Origin: Muricea muricata
Taxonomy: Eukaryota; Cnidaria; Anthozoa; Malacalcyonacea; Plexauridae
Direction of reading: 5' to 3'
DNA: 64,000 bases
Assembly: GCA_963855995.1 (NCBI GenBank)
Contig: OY979717.1
Location: 25,439,746 to 25,503,745, forward strand
The notes beneath the pieces were generated by a model. That model did no database searches, had not been told where the DNA came from, and was given only the letters and a program-made list of their open reading frames with translations. This document shows positions 36,865 to 47,407 of this stretch, piece after piece. The translations under genes and the position numbers were made by a program. The stretch's first letter is position 1. Every line of letters starts with the position of its first letter.

Positions 36865-37700
36865 CGGTGCTGTAGGTAACAGGTTCACTCATACCCAGTC
36901 AACTATTATAAAGTAAGGAGAAAATTAATGTTATACTATTGTAAATTTCGTATAATCACCTCTACTAACTATACTACATGTAGTTAGTATATATCAGCGC
37001 ATATATCCCGCTTGATTTCATATCCTTAACTTCTGAATTGAAATGCTTTTCATCCCCTGGCGTGTTTTAACCATCCTTTGTAAACCCATTCTTACTGTAA
37101 CGGATTCTTCCTACAGGCAAACGATATTCATAAATATATATAGCAACTGTCGATTTATCATTCTTACTGCAATTCGAAATGACAAGATTTTAATTTAGGA
37201 TTCAACAATTTGAACAAGGAACATATACGTGTTTATTTAATAGTTCTGGTTCTAAAAAGTTTGGATTCAATGATGATGCACCTGCTTCAATATCAGCCAA
37301 AATTACAGGATCCCATTGGAAGTGCAAAAGCAGAGTGCCTGAGCTACTTAATATTAACGCAGACCAGGTCCCCGCAGCTGCTGTGATTTTCTAACGTCAA
37401 CTGTTTTAAAATAGGAGTAGTTTTAAGAAGGTTTTTTTTTTAATTTCATTCAGAAACCAAAACAATAGGCAGTTTTTTCCAAGTTTGCCCAGTTTCAACT
37501 TGCGATTTCAAGTGGGATCTCACCTACGTACAGTGTAGCTTCATAGCCTGTGCTCTCCAGTATGAGGCATGTGAGGCAATTTGCTGCGAGCAGGCTATTA
37601 GTTAGCAAGGGACGTGCTATTTTCAAATTTAGAAATCGCAGGTCATATGCAAGGTTAATATAAAAAAAACTCAAGAGAAGTAGATGCTACGCAATGTTTC

Positions 37701-37730
37701 TCTCTCTGACTCTCTCTGACTCTCTCTGAC
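37701..37730. repeat. Short tandem repeat, 10-bp unit x3
   Basis: Three exact copies of TCTCTCTGAC. Confidence 0.95.
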
Positions 37731-37767
37731 TATGAAGCAAGCAAAAATGTTTAGAAATAAAACTTGC

Positions 37768-37913
37768 CAGTTCAAACTCATCAAAACTCGACTCTTCTTC
37801 GGTCAGTGTTCGTCCGCCAGGTTCTGACAATGTAAATGGCAGCCAATCTGATTGAAGCTGTTCTCTTACAAAGTTTAAAAGACACGAAGACTTCTCACGA
37901 GACTTGAACGTTC
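37768..37913 (-). CDS. UBXN6: UBX-domain exon of a UBXN6-like gene (second half of domain)
   Basis: A 146-bp exon on the minus strand. The acceptor is AAACAG before 37913. The donor appears to be GCAAGT (a GC-AG intron) after 37768. It encodes a stretch with FVREQLQSDWLPF, LSEPGGRTLTEEES and FDEFEL, closely matching the second half of the UBX domain of UBXN6/UBXD1 as I know it. It starts with two bases of a split Gly codon that pairs exactly with the last base of the exon at 39971-40098. UBXN6 is a cofactor of the AAA ATPase p97/VCP in endolysosomal trafficking. Like the known UBXN6 domain, it lacks the FPR loop motif of canonical UBX domains. Confidence 0.85.
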
Positions 37914-38248
37914 CTGTTTAAAATATTGCAGAAAAAAACAGATTAAAATGCGACTTACTTACATAGTTAACCTTTATGCTAAGAACGAAGTTCACTTAGT
38001 AGCAACGTCTATAACACAGTAATTTTAAATAAAACAATACAGCAGAAACTTCGTAGACATAAATGATTTCATAGTATAACCAGGAACCTGAGGCAGATGA
38101 CAGCAAATTATTCGAAACGTTGTATTAAAGATGAGTGTCCACTGGCACTGATTTGTTATTTTTATGGCTCTATATAACCTGTAAATAAGGGCAAATCACT
38201 GAACTCTTCGTAGGAATTCTAGACCTTCATCGATAAATCCATCTACAC

Positions 38249-39827
38249 TGCGACTCACGATATTACTTGTATGAGATATTTATGCCGTACGTATTCAAAA
38301 TGAGCATTGCTATTCATTAAAACTTACGAACATCAAAATAAAGTTGTGAGAAGATCTTTACGATGTTGATATTTGATGTTAGTCACATGACTGAAAAAAT
38401 ATGGCGTTGTTCCATATTTGAGGCGGACCACGCTATTAGTTTTAAAAATATGATAACGCAAAAGGACGTCGTTTTTAACTTAATTGCAAGTGGAAACGAC
38501 ATTCTTTAACCAAAAACAGCATAGATAACAACAAGAGAATGTTTTAGCTAGAAAATAAACAAACTTGGTGTCATAGTTGAAGGATTTTTCAAAGATTACG
38601 TGGAACGGTAGAAAAGAGGGATTCTGGACTTCTAAAATGGATAAGAATGGGAGATATTAGGCGTTTGAAGGAGAACTGTTCGTAAATTATCATGATCAAC
38701 GTCTACGAACATTGTGAGAAAGTTTGCTTTGCCATATATCTTCAAAACTAGCAATGATGGATTCCTGGTAAGCAATAATAATTCTAAAAGTACCTCCACT
38801 GGTGTCGTGGAATAAACGTTTGGCACTGGATTGAGGCAAAAAAATGCTTGAGAGCACAACAGAAGTTTGTCCTTTTGACGGGCAGATGAAATCAGCATGA
38901 TAAAGCTTGGAAAATGTATGCATGGGTTAGATTATTTACATTCAATGATAGTATGTGACAGGCGAGGCTAAGGAGTCAACAAAAAAGTGGTAAAGTAAAC
39001 GAGTTCCGCTGGTAACAGCGGAAATAGGGATCAGAGGTCTCTTTTGCACATTTAGGCACATATGAAGACATGTTGGTTGCTAATAATACGGATCTAAATG
39101 ATCGTTCTACCACTTCTTTGGCAGGTACCTAAAACCTTTCATCAGAAGTTCCTTTTCCCAGCATTAGGGCATTATCATGTTGATCTCGACTTGTCTGTCT
39201 TGTCTGTGTCGACTTGTTGTGCTCTCAAGCATTTTTTTGCCTCAATCCAGTGCCAAACGTTTATTCCACGACACCAGTGGAGGTACTTTTAGAATTATTA
39301 TTGCTTACCAGGAATCCATCATTGCTAGTTTTGAAGATATATGGCAAAGCAAACTTTCTCAAAATGTTGATAGACGTTGATCATGATAATTTACGAACAG
39401 TTCTCCTTCAAACGCCTAATACCTCCCATTCTTATCCATTTTAGAAGTCCAGAATCCCTCTTTTCCACCGTTCCACGTAATCTTTGAAAAATCCTTCAAC
39501 TATGACACCAAGTTTGTTTATTTTCTAGCTAAAACATTCTCTTGTTGTTATCTATGCTGTTTTTGGTTAAAGAATGTCGTTTCCACTTGCAATTAAGTTA
39601 AAAACGACGTCCTTTCGCGTTATCATATTTTTAAAACTAATAGCGTGGTCCGCCTCAAATATGGAACAACGCCATATTTTTTCAGTCATGTGACTAACAT
39701 CAAATATCAACATCGTAAAGATCTTCTCACAACTTTGTTTTGATGTTCGTAAGTTTTAATGAATAGCAATGCTCATTTTGAATACGTACGGCATAAATAT
39801 CTCATACAAGTAATATCGTGAGTCGCA
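38249..39827. repeat. Foldback: 612-bp inverted arms around a 355-bp spacer
   Basis: The left arm 38249-38860 and right arm 39216-39827 are equal in length and almost identical when inverted (for example TGCGACTCACGATATTAC against its inverse at the far end). The spacer carries no recognised coding sequence. No target duplication is evident. It lies in the intron between the two UBX exons. Confidence 0.9.
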
Positions 39828-39970
39828 CTGTATATACTTTATGTTATTTTTTTGTTAAAAGACGTATTCCACACAAGATTACTTTGTTACTTCGAAAACC
39901 TTAAGCTTACAATAATGCAGTTTAACTAAAGCGAGAGTCGTTTAAACCATTGAACTACACTGGTGTTTAC

Positions 39971-40098
39971 CTTGCAAAATATAGCCATCGGGAAATTTGA
40001 CCCGTAACAAAGTAAAGCGATACGTTCTTCCAGTATTTTTGTCGTCTCGTTCTCTCATTGCGCGAGTTAATTGGGAATTACGATCGACTTCTTCGGAT
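39971..40098 (-). CDS. UBXN6: UBX-domain exon of a UBXN6-like gene (first half of domain)
   Basis: A 128-bp exon on the minus strand with acceptor TATAATTTTAG and donor GTAAAC. It encodes EEVDRNSQLTRAMRERDDK followed by YRFTLLRVKFPDGYILQ: the helix leading into UBX and the first beta strands, as in UBXN6. The last base (phase 1) joins the exon at 37768-37913 to form the Gly of the QGTF turn, which confirms the pair. The upstream exons (VIM motif and PUB domain in known UBXN6) were not found in the window; the DNA to the right is filled with mobile elements. The gene is therefore partial here. Confidence 0.85.
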
Positions 40099-40399
40099 CT
40101 AAAATTATAAGTATCATAAACCAACAATTGAAATTTGTTTTCAAATGCTATTACACTAGTAAAACGCAGAAAAAAGTCTTTAAATAAGTTGTTACGGGGA
40201 CGAGATTGGAAATGTCTTTAAACAAGTTGTTGCAATGACCAAGAAGGAAATGATTCGGGCAGATACAGTATGTGTGTCAGTTTAGAAGTGGTCTCCGCTT
40301 AACAAGGGTAGTACATTTCCGCTGATAAGTAACACCAAGTTCGGGTATGTGATATTTCGGAAATGAGTCTAGTCTAATTCCTTCGATATCAAGAATTTT

Positions 40400-40640
40400 G
40401 CAAGACGTTTGACCTTGTGGATCATAAAATTTTACTCCGCAAGCTTGCTGTTATAAATGTAACCAAAGCTTTTTGTCTATGGATCTGATAGAAATCAGCA
40501 GGTTAAACTCGTATGAACCCTATCATCTTTTAAATCATGCCCTGCACCTGTCCCCCAAGGTTCCGTGTTACATCATCATGTTCCGGTGCTTTTTAACACT
40601 CATATTAAAGTGCTAATGACACGAAATTTTCGATTTCGAG
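40400..40640 (+). pseudogene. LINE reverse-transcriptase fragment
   Basis: The plus strand reads KTFDLVDHKILLRKLAV and VTKAFCLWI, then a stop. Further frames give CPAPVPQGSVLHHH and LFNTHI. These are RT blocks of jockey/CR1-type LINEs (DLVDHxxLLxKL, PQGSVL..LFxxxI). Stops and frame changes show decay. Both ends of the element are missing. Confidence 0.8.
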
Positions 40641-40799
40641 ATTTTTACTCGTTTTGATAGAGATTATTGCGCAGATTTTCAAAGTCACGAAATTTGACAC
40701 TTTGCATGCGAAAATTGAAGTCGAGCTGTGACGTCATATCCATGACACAGTTCTTTCTCCCATGTGTTTTGTTATAAGAATATGGCAACACTTCGCGGA

Positions 40800-41100
40800 T
40801 AAAAAATGTAGATCTTGTGTTGCTGGCGGCCCAGGTCGTGTGAGAATCGTCAATAGACATTATACACAAGGTATATCGTTGCACGGTTTCCCTTCTGATG
40901 AAAAAGACCGCAAACGAAGGCGGCAGAGAAACAGATTCGTGATTAAAGCACTGACCGAATTTCGTGTTATCTGCCCCTTTGTATTGACATGTTCTACGCA
41001 CTTTGAAGAGACGAAGAATCTTGGAATCTCTGCTGCTGTAGGTTTGACAAGAAAGCTTGTAGCTGATGTTATTCCGTCTATCGATGTAACGCTAGGCTGC
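40800..41100 (+). pseudogene. THAP-like zinc-finger domain, degenerate
   Basis: The reading has CVAGGPGRVRIVN, GISLHGFPSDEKDRKR and CSTHFEE in the spacing of a THAP (C2CH) domain: the N-terminal Cys, the SxHxFP turn, and the Cys-x2-His near the end. The central Trp is lost and the Cys pairing at the start is irregular. After the domain, RKLVADVIPSID resembles the PxI segment that often follows. The stop is at about 41101. It has no other partner domain, and may be a relic of a THAP-bearing transposase or a decayed host gene. Confidence 0.6.
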
Positions 41101-41185
41101 TAGCGCATAGCTGAATTTATATCCTCGCGCGATCGAAGACAGGTAAACAACTACTCAACTACATGCTGTTCATTATTTATCATTA

Positions 41186-41697
41186 CTACCATTTGCATTC
41201 AATCGTTACACCGCGCCCCGAAATGAAAGTTGTTTCGAGTTTTCCAACGCGTGTTATCATTATACAACTTTACGTTTTATATTTCAAACTTCTAATTAGG
41301 GGGCGTGAACGTTTGCAACCGTCAGCAACCAGCCGAAAATAGTTCGACTGACACGTCAGTTTTATGTTACATGATCACGAAGCTGAAATTGTTCAGTTTC
41401 GAATTTTGTCGTTCAATATTAATGTATTTGCTTTACAAAGAGATGATTGAATGGTTTTCAAGACAATTTAGTGATAATTATTGCAAAAGAACGATTTAAT
41501 ATATATTTGTTTACGTTAGCGGTTGCTATTTATAGCGGTTCGCCGGATATAATTGCAAAAACGGTTGTAAACGTTCACGCCCCCTAATTAGAAGTTTGAA
41601 ATGTAAAACGTAAAGTTGTCCAATTATAACACGCGTTGGAAAACTCGAAACAACTTTCATTTCGCGGCGCGGTGTAACGATTGAATGCAAATGGTAG
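41186..41697. mobile_element. TIR element (MITE), copy 2, TA target duplication
   Basis: 512 bp. CTACCATTTGCATTCAATCG at the left is inverted at the right end, and the inverted ends continue for about 130 bp. TA lies on both sides (41184-41185 and 41698-41699). It is near-identical over its length to 2111-2621, inserted in the inverse orientation relative to that copy's middle part. An open stretch of 64 codons in the interior is kept in both copies but has no recognisable domain. Confidence 0.9.
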
Positions 41698-41942
41698 TAT
41701 ATTTATTCATGTATGTTTCATACCCTGTAAACGTGCAATTGCCGTGTTGCTATGACAACAACCTATATAAGCACTTCATGTAATTCCGAAAATATAGTTG
41801 CATGCTCTTAGTTAGTGGCGAGGGGTTGCTGCACGCATGTATTTCTAGTTTAATAATGATTAAGTACAAAATACATTGTTCTGATTGGTTGATGTTTCCA
41901 CTAATCATAGTTAACTTTAATCGCTTTTTATACAACCGGCCC

Positions 41943-42148
41943 CAGATGAATACAAAAACTCAGTAGTCTATGAATTCTCGTGTCCGGGATGCCGTAGCTC
42001 CAACATTGGCAAAACCGACCGGTGTCTATGCACACGCATAAAGGAACACAGCACACGCGAAACATTCCAACGCCCACATCAACTCTTGCGAGCATTTTCA
42101 ACACATCAAGTCTCTTTTGGAACTCTCACCTGACTTATCGAACCCTAT
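41943..42148 (+). pseudogene. Penelope-like element GIY-YIG endonuclease fragment
   Basis: The plus strand reads VVYEFSCPGCRSSNIGKTDR, then TRIKEHS. This is the CxxC zinc-finger-linked GIY-YIG endonuclease of Penelope-like elements, which have a VYxFxCPxC..YIGxT..R..EH layout. Here the Tyr of YIG is Asn. The RT part is absent. A gypsy element interrupts it at 42148. The Penelope sequence resumes at 46701 as a 3' tail. A one-base frame shift lies near 42115. Confidence 0.8.
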
Positions 42149-42343
42149 TGTGACGATGTCTATCGGACTTTGATCACCGGACAAAGTATTTTAAGGTCAC
42201 GGGACCCGGAAGTATTATGCAATACTTCGTGTTGTCGCTGTTTATTTTTGTAAAAACTACAAGCATGGACTTAGCGAAATAGGACTGTTTAATAAAGTCT
42301 TTGTACCATTAAAGAGTTTGTTTTAAAGCGCAACATCGTTACA
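42149..42343 (+). repeat. 5' LTR of the older gypsy element
   Basis: Carries an internal block absent from the 3' LTR. Confidence 0.9.
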
Positions 42344-42449
42344 TGGTGTCATGAGTGGGATTGGTTTATGTTGTTTTTCTTAATCGGTGAGATTCATTGG
42401 ATAATCTCGTTTGTATTCGGAAGTTTTATCCTTCGAGAAGAATAGTAAA

Positions 42450-43240
42450 ATGGCGTCGCCTTTCGGTCTTCCACCGCCTGAAACGCTGAAAATACCTGAT
42501 GGAAATACCTCACTTAAATGGAAAAAGTTTAAACAAAAGTGGACTAATTACGAGATTGCAACTGGAGTATCTGAGAAAGAGGATGCAACGAAAGTTGCTA
42601 CGTTTCTAACTGTGATTGGCAAAGAAGCTGTTGATGTTTATAACACATTCAACTGGGCAAATGAAGGAGATAGCCTTAAAATAGACAGGGTTTTGGAGAA
42701 ATTTGATGCCTTCTGCAACCCCAGAAAGAACACAATATACGAACACTGTGTGCTTTCTCAAGAAACCACGAAAATGGTGAGTCAATTGATCATTATGTAA
42801 CTGTGTTAAAGACAATGTCTAATACATGTGAATTTGGGGACTCAAAAGAGTCGTTAATTCGAGACCGGGTTGTGCTTGGAATTCAGGATAATTCAGTTAG
42901 AGAAAGGTTACGGAGAGATCCTGACCTGACCCTACAAACAGCTATTGAAAAAGTGCGTTCAGCTGAATTAACAAATGCACAGCTAAAACAAATAAAAGCT
43001 GACCACAAGATCGCTGAAGAATATATACATGCAGTGAAAGTAACTGGAGAACAGCTCTCTAAAAACCGTTATCAAGATATATCAATCCCTGTAGTAAATT
43101 GCAAGTACTGCGGCAGAACACCCAAGGGACAAAAATCAATGCCCAGCATAAGGCGCCAAATGTCAGAAATGTGGAAAACCTAACCACTTTGCTGCAGCCA
43201 AGTGTAAATCAAAGGCTCGCAAACCAAGAGTGTATTAGGT
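42450..43240 (+). pseudogene. gag: Gypsy gag of the older element, frameshifted
   Basis: The ATG at 42450 opens a Gag reading (LKWKKFKQKWTNYEIATG, CNPRKNTIYEHCVLSQ) that breaks near 42770. It resumes one frame over (TMSNTCEFGDSKESLIRDRV, RERLRRDPDLTLQTAIEKV) and then reaches a zinc-knuckle region near 43095 (NCKYCGR) and 43165 (a second CCHC-like box in another frame). It is split over at least three frames. Gag would form the particle and bind RNA; this copy cannot make it intact. Confidence 0.85.
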
Positions 43241-43361
43241 CGAAGAAGATGAGGCAAGCTCGGATAATGACTATACTATTAACACTGTAACACATCATAT
43301 TGGGGCGCTAAGTACAAAAACAAGCAGGAAAAGTAAGATCCGAAAGCAGCTCTTTGCAAGT

Positions 43362-45060
43362 ATGAAAGTAAGTGACAATGTAAACATCAAGTTAAAGCTA
43401 GACTGTGGTGCAACATGTAATATTCTTCCTTTAAAACAGTATGTTCAAGCGATGGGAAAACCTGAGGACATCTACTTACAAGGGAGCAGTGCCACAACAA
43501 CCATGTACAATGGAACAGTCATGCACCCAGTAGGCAAATGTAAACTTACATGTAGCTGAAGCAGCTCAAAGCATTCACTTGAATTTCAAGTTGTCGATTT
43601 TGACGTAAAACCAATTCTAAGTGCTGAGATATGCCAGAAGCTAAAGTTTTTACAGGTCCTTGTAAATGATAAGAATGATAAGGATGAAATCGCGCAAGAT
43701 AAGATGTCAGTGAATACGACTTCTGACATTTTCCAAGAATATGTTGATGTGTTTGAAGGTATTGGATGTCGGGACGAAAGCTATCACATAGAAATTGATC
43801 CTAGTGTGAAACCAGTAATACATCCTCCTCGCAGAGTACCAGTCGCCCTAAAAGATCCTTTGAAAAAAGAGCTAGACCGAATGGTTGAAGAAGGAATTTT
43901 AACTTCGGTAAATAAACCCACAGACTGGGTGTTAAGCATGATTACGGTGGTAAAACCCAACAAATTAAGAATCTGCATCGATCCTAAAGACCTCAATCGA
44001 GCTATCAAGAGATCCCATTACCCAATGCCTACAATTGAAGAGGTGTTCACATGTGTTCACAGTTCTTGATGCCAAAAGTGGATTCTGGCAAATAAAGCTT
44101 GACGAAGAATCCAGCAAGCTTACAACCTTCAACACACCATTTGGGCGCTTTCGCTGGCTCCGAATGCCCTTTGGCATCTGCTAAACCCCGGAAGAGTTTC
44201 AGAGAAGAATAAATAATAATTACACCTTCGAAAACTTGAAAGGGACTGCGATAATAGCTGACAATCTGCTGGTGTTCGGGAAAGGTGATGATATCGAGTC
44301 CGCTACAAAAGATCACAACGAGAATCTCAAAAACGCTTTACAAAGAGCTCGGGAAAAAAACCCTAAGCTAAACAAAGAGAAAGTCGAATTAAGAATGACT
44401 GAAGTTCCATATATTGGACATCTGCTGACGTCCGAAGGAATCAAACCTGACCCGAACAAAGTCGAAGCTGTACAGAAGATGCCACAACCAACGCATGTGC
44501 CTTCGGTGAAGAGATTCCTCGGAATGGTGAACTATCTTTCCAAATTCCTTCCCAACATTTCAACGATAACTGAACTACTTCGCCAGCTGGAAGCGAAAGC
44601 TGTTGAGTGGCGCTGGGACGATAATCAGCAGAAAGCATTTGATGAGGTAAAAACACTGATCACATGTCATCCGGTTCTGCAATACTACGATGTAACCAAG
44701 GAAGTTACCCTCCAATGCGACGCATCGCAATCAGGAGTTGGAGCAGCACTTCTACAAGAAGGACACCCAGTAGCATTTACATCCCGAGCACTCACCTCTA
44801 CCGAGAGAAACTACGCCCAAATAGAAAAGGAGCTTTTAGCCATAGTGCATGCTTGCGATCGTTTTGATCAATACGTATTTGGGCGTGAGATTACCGTCGA
44901 AACCGATCATAAGCCACTGGAGGTGATTTTAAAAAAGCCTCTTCTTGCAGCAGCCAAACGGCTACAAAGAATGATAATGCATTGCAAAAATACAACTTGA
45001 GAGTCGTCTGCAAACGAGGGTCTGAAATGTACATCGCCGACACCTTAAGCAGAGCTTATC
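43362..45060 (+). pseudogene. pol: Gypsy protease, RT and RNase H of the older element, broken
   Basis: Protease has LKLDCGATCNILPL (about 43400), where DCGA replaces DSGA/DTGA. RT starts near 43810 (HPPRRVPVALKDPL, KPNKLRICIDPKDLNRAI). It changes frame near 44060, before VLDAKSGFWQI, and has a stop near 44183. The catalytic motif reads IIADNLLVFG (about 44255): the second Asp of the DD pair is Asn, which should abolish activity. RNase H keeps Asp in LQCDASQSGVGAAL, Glu in IEKELLAIVHA and Asp in VETDHKPLEVI. A frame change near 44990 leads to ADTLSRAYL. Confidence 0.9.
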
Positions 45061-46470
45061 TGAGTGCCCCAAACCAAGTTAGCGAAGAGGAGCAAGAGTT
45101 TATTAGGGCTGTTGAACGCTTGCAGGAGGATTCAAGAGAAAACACGAGACGATGTAACTCTCCAAGATCTAAAAAAGAATATTGAAAATGGATGGACAGA
45201 TCAGAGAAGCAAAGTACTCCCGCGAACAAGAGCTTACTGTAAATTCCGCGACGAACTGTCAGTACCAGGTGGTGTTCTCTTCAAAGGCGAACGAGTTATT
45301 GTGCCGATGGCGATGAGAGCTCAAATGTTAGAAAAGATACATTCTAGTCACATCGGTGCTGAAGGATGCCTTCCACGAGCTCTTGAATTGGTGTTTTGGC
45401 CGGGTATGACCGCAGAAATCAAAGAATATATAATTATCCAGTTGTGACACCTGCAATGCCTACCGACAAGATCAACTAAAAGAACCCCTTATATCACAAC
45501 CAGTGCCTGATCGCCCGTGGTCGAGAGTGGCTGTTGATCTCTTCACGCTAGACAGGAAAGACTACGTCGTAATGGTAGATGACTATTCAAATTATTTTGA
45601 AGTTAATATATAAAATCAAATCACGTTTGCAGTAGTCATCACTAGTATGAAGTCACAGTTCGCGAGACATGGCATACCTGAAGAAGTACGAAGCAACAAC
45701 GGACCCCAGTTCTCGTCAACAAGCTTTGAGAGTTTTGCCAAAGAATGGGATTTTAAGCACGTAACATCTTCCCCGCATTATCCGCAAGCCAATGGGAAGG
45801 TTGAGAATGCGGTAAAAACAGCTAAAAAGATCTTAAAGAAGGCACAAGAAGACAAGCGAGACCCCTACCTGGCCTTATTGGCCTGGAGAAACACACCTAC
45901 TGAAGGCCTTGATTCATCCCCAGTTCAGAGGTTGATGGGAAGGAGAACAAGAACCCTCTTGCCGACATTAGCAAGTTTGTTAAAACCGAAAGTTCCAGGC
46001 ATGGTTAAGAAACAGCTAACAAACAAGAGAAGAAAACAAGCTTCCCTTTTCAAACGGGGAAGTAAATCGCTGTCAGAGCTGAAACCAGGAGATATAGTTG
46101 GAATGCGGCCAGAGACCGACACTACAAACAAGACTTGGAGGAAAGGAGTTTGGAAGACAAAAGTCGCTCCCCGATCATATGAAGTCGTGTCTGAAGGCAA
46201 ATTATATCGACGAAACAGAAGGTACCTCGCGTAAACAAAAGAAACAGTTGAAGAAGACGTTGCACTGCCAGATCTTGCACGGAAACTCCTAATCAACCCG
46301 CTCAAAATGACTTCCCGTCAACGCAGGAAAACCCGCCTCAAGAGGTAACCGGAGGAGATACAGGAATCAAAATAAATCACTCAGCTTCCAGCCCTGGTAA
46401 ACCAAGTAACCCAGTAGAAAGAAGATCATCTCGGGGACGCCTGCTGAAAAGTCCTGATTATTTCTATTGA
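45061..46470 (+). pseudogene. pol: Gypsy integrase of the older element, catalytically dead
   Basis: The zinc-binding half (KIHSSHIGAEGCLPRA, 45330-45375) is separated by a frame change near 45445 from its CDTC half. The core has VAVDLFTL with the first Asp (about 45535). There is a stop near 45612. Then RSNNGPQFSS has Asn where the second catalytic Asp should be (about 45690), and NGKVENAVK has the Glu. A C-terminal region follows to 46234. A tail with RRSSRGRLLKSPDYF ends at TGA about 46470 in another frame. The loss of one DDE residue shows that the copy is not autonomous. Confidence 0.9.
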
Positions 46471-46538
46471 TCTCTCGTTGATTGTTAAAACTTATAGCAT
46501 TACTAGTACCTTTATGTTAATTTTTATAAGGGAAAGGA

Positions 46539-46695
46539 TGTGACGATGTCTATCGGACTTTGATCACCGGACGTTGATTCGTGTTGTCGTTGTTTATTTT
46601 TGTAAAAACTACAAACAAGGACTTAGCAAAATAGGACTGTTTAATAAAGGCTTTGTACCATTAAAGAGTTTGTTGTATAGCGCAACATCGTTACA
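46539..46695 (+). repeat. 3' LTR of the older gypsy element
   Basis: 157 bp, followed by CCTAT. Confidence 0.9.
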
Positions 46696-46700
46696 CCTAT

Positions 46701-46975
46701 ATGTACAAACATAACCCAACTTAACTTTAACAATTATAAAATAATTGATACGTCAGACCATTGGTCCATGCTATTATTTAAAAAGTCTCTTGCCATATGC
46801 CAGAAAACCAGTACTAAACCACGGCGCTAAAGCTTCAAAAGAGCTTATCGTATTTCATTAACTCTGACTCCTTCACTTTTTTATATATAATTTATATAGC
46901 TGCTTCTGTAATTGTATACTAATCCTGATGATGACTACAAATTAGTCGAAATTTCGATTCAATAAAACAATCAAA
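46701..46975 (+). repeat. Penelope-like element 3' tail
   Basis: It continues the Penelope reading after the gypsy insertion. It ends with a TGATGATGACTACAAATTAG stretch, then GTCGAAATTTCGATTCAATA, a tail type I recall from Penelope-like elements. Confidence 0.6.
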
Positions 46976-47240
46976 ATGTTGTTTGCAGTTACTGTTCTTT
47001 TGTATTTTTTTGAAATACTGGCTGGTTCTCGTAATTATTTTGTCACCGCTTCCATGGTAAAAAACCAGAACTTCCGGTTAACATGCGGGCGCATCGACAA
47101 CAGTCGACGAGCATGGAAACTAATTGGCACGGGTAAGAGCTCCGTCAAAAAATGCCGACTAAGTGTTCTATACTTGCACTTTACACCTACTGAGCTAAAT
47201 ATTCACAGATTTAGTATCGGTTAGCATTCGTCAAAAACCT
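46976..47240. other. No recognised gene
   Basis: An open stretch of 82 codons on plus (46976-47224) begins with a hydrophobic, signal-like segment. It starts right after the Penelope tail and matches no family I know. Confidence 0.25.
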
Positions 47241-47407
47241 TTAACAGAACTGAAATGCAGACAAATAATTTTTAAGTTCACTAACCACATCAGATAAATA
47301 ACCATTTTCTTGAACAAGAAACTTTATTTCTCTTCGTATTCTGTCTTGAGGGACTTTACATACGTTCTCTTGCAGTTCTGTTTTCTCGATTAAAAGATCA
47401 TGAAGCC
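47241..47407 (-). CDS. Probable terminal exon of an unrecognised gene
   Basis: The minus strand has acceptor TTTTTACACTAG followed by an open reading to TAA at 47241. It encodes a helical, charged sequence (LHDLLIEKTELQENV, DRIRREIKFLVQENGYLS, VVSELKNYL), probably coiled coil. The sequence enters with one base of a split codon, so an upstream exon ends with two bases. The exon at 51474-51598 ends in another phase, so it is not the direct neighbour. I do not recognise the family. Confidence 0.5.

Larger units (their letters stand above)
42149..46695 (+). mobile_element. Ty3/gypsy LTR retrotransposon, older and decayed
   Basis: LTRs at 42149-42343 (195 bp) and 46539-46695 (157 bp) start TGTGACGATGTC and end CAACATCGTTACA. 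The 5' LTR has about 38 extra bases near 42183-42224. The target duplication CCTAT is exact (42144-42148 and 46696-46700). The primer site starts TGGTGTCATGAGTGGGA at 42344, and the purine tract AAGGGAAAGGA precedes the 3' LTR. The coding part has gypsy order but carries many breaks and lost catalytic residues. Confidence 0.95.

Noticed and set aside
38632..39444. Open stretches of 64-88 codons on both strands
   Set aside because: They lie in the two arms of the foldback and mirror each other. No recognisable domain.
41932..41946. Second copy of the GGGGCC-ended MITE
   Set aside because: Only about 12 terminal bases match and the opposite end was not found.
46976..47224. 82-codon reading with a signal-like start
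   Set aside because: It starts directly at the Penelope tail, has no known family, and may be chance.
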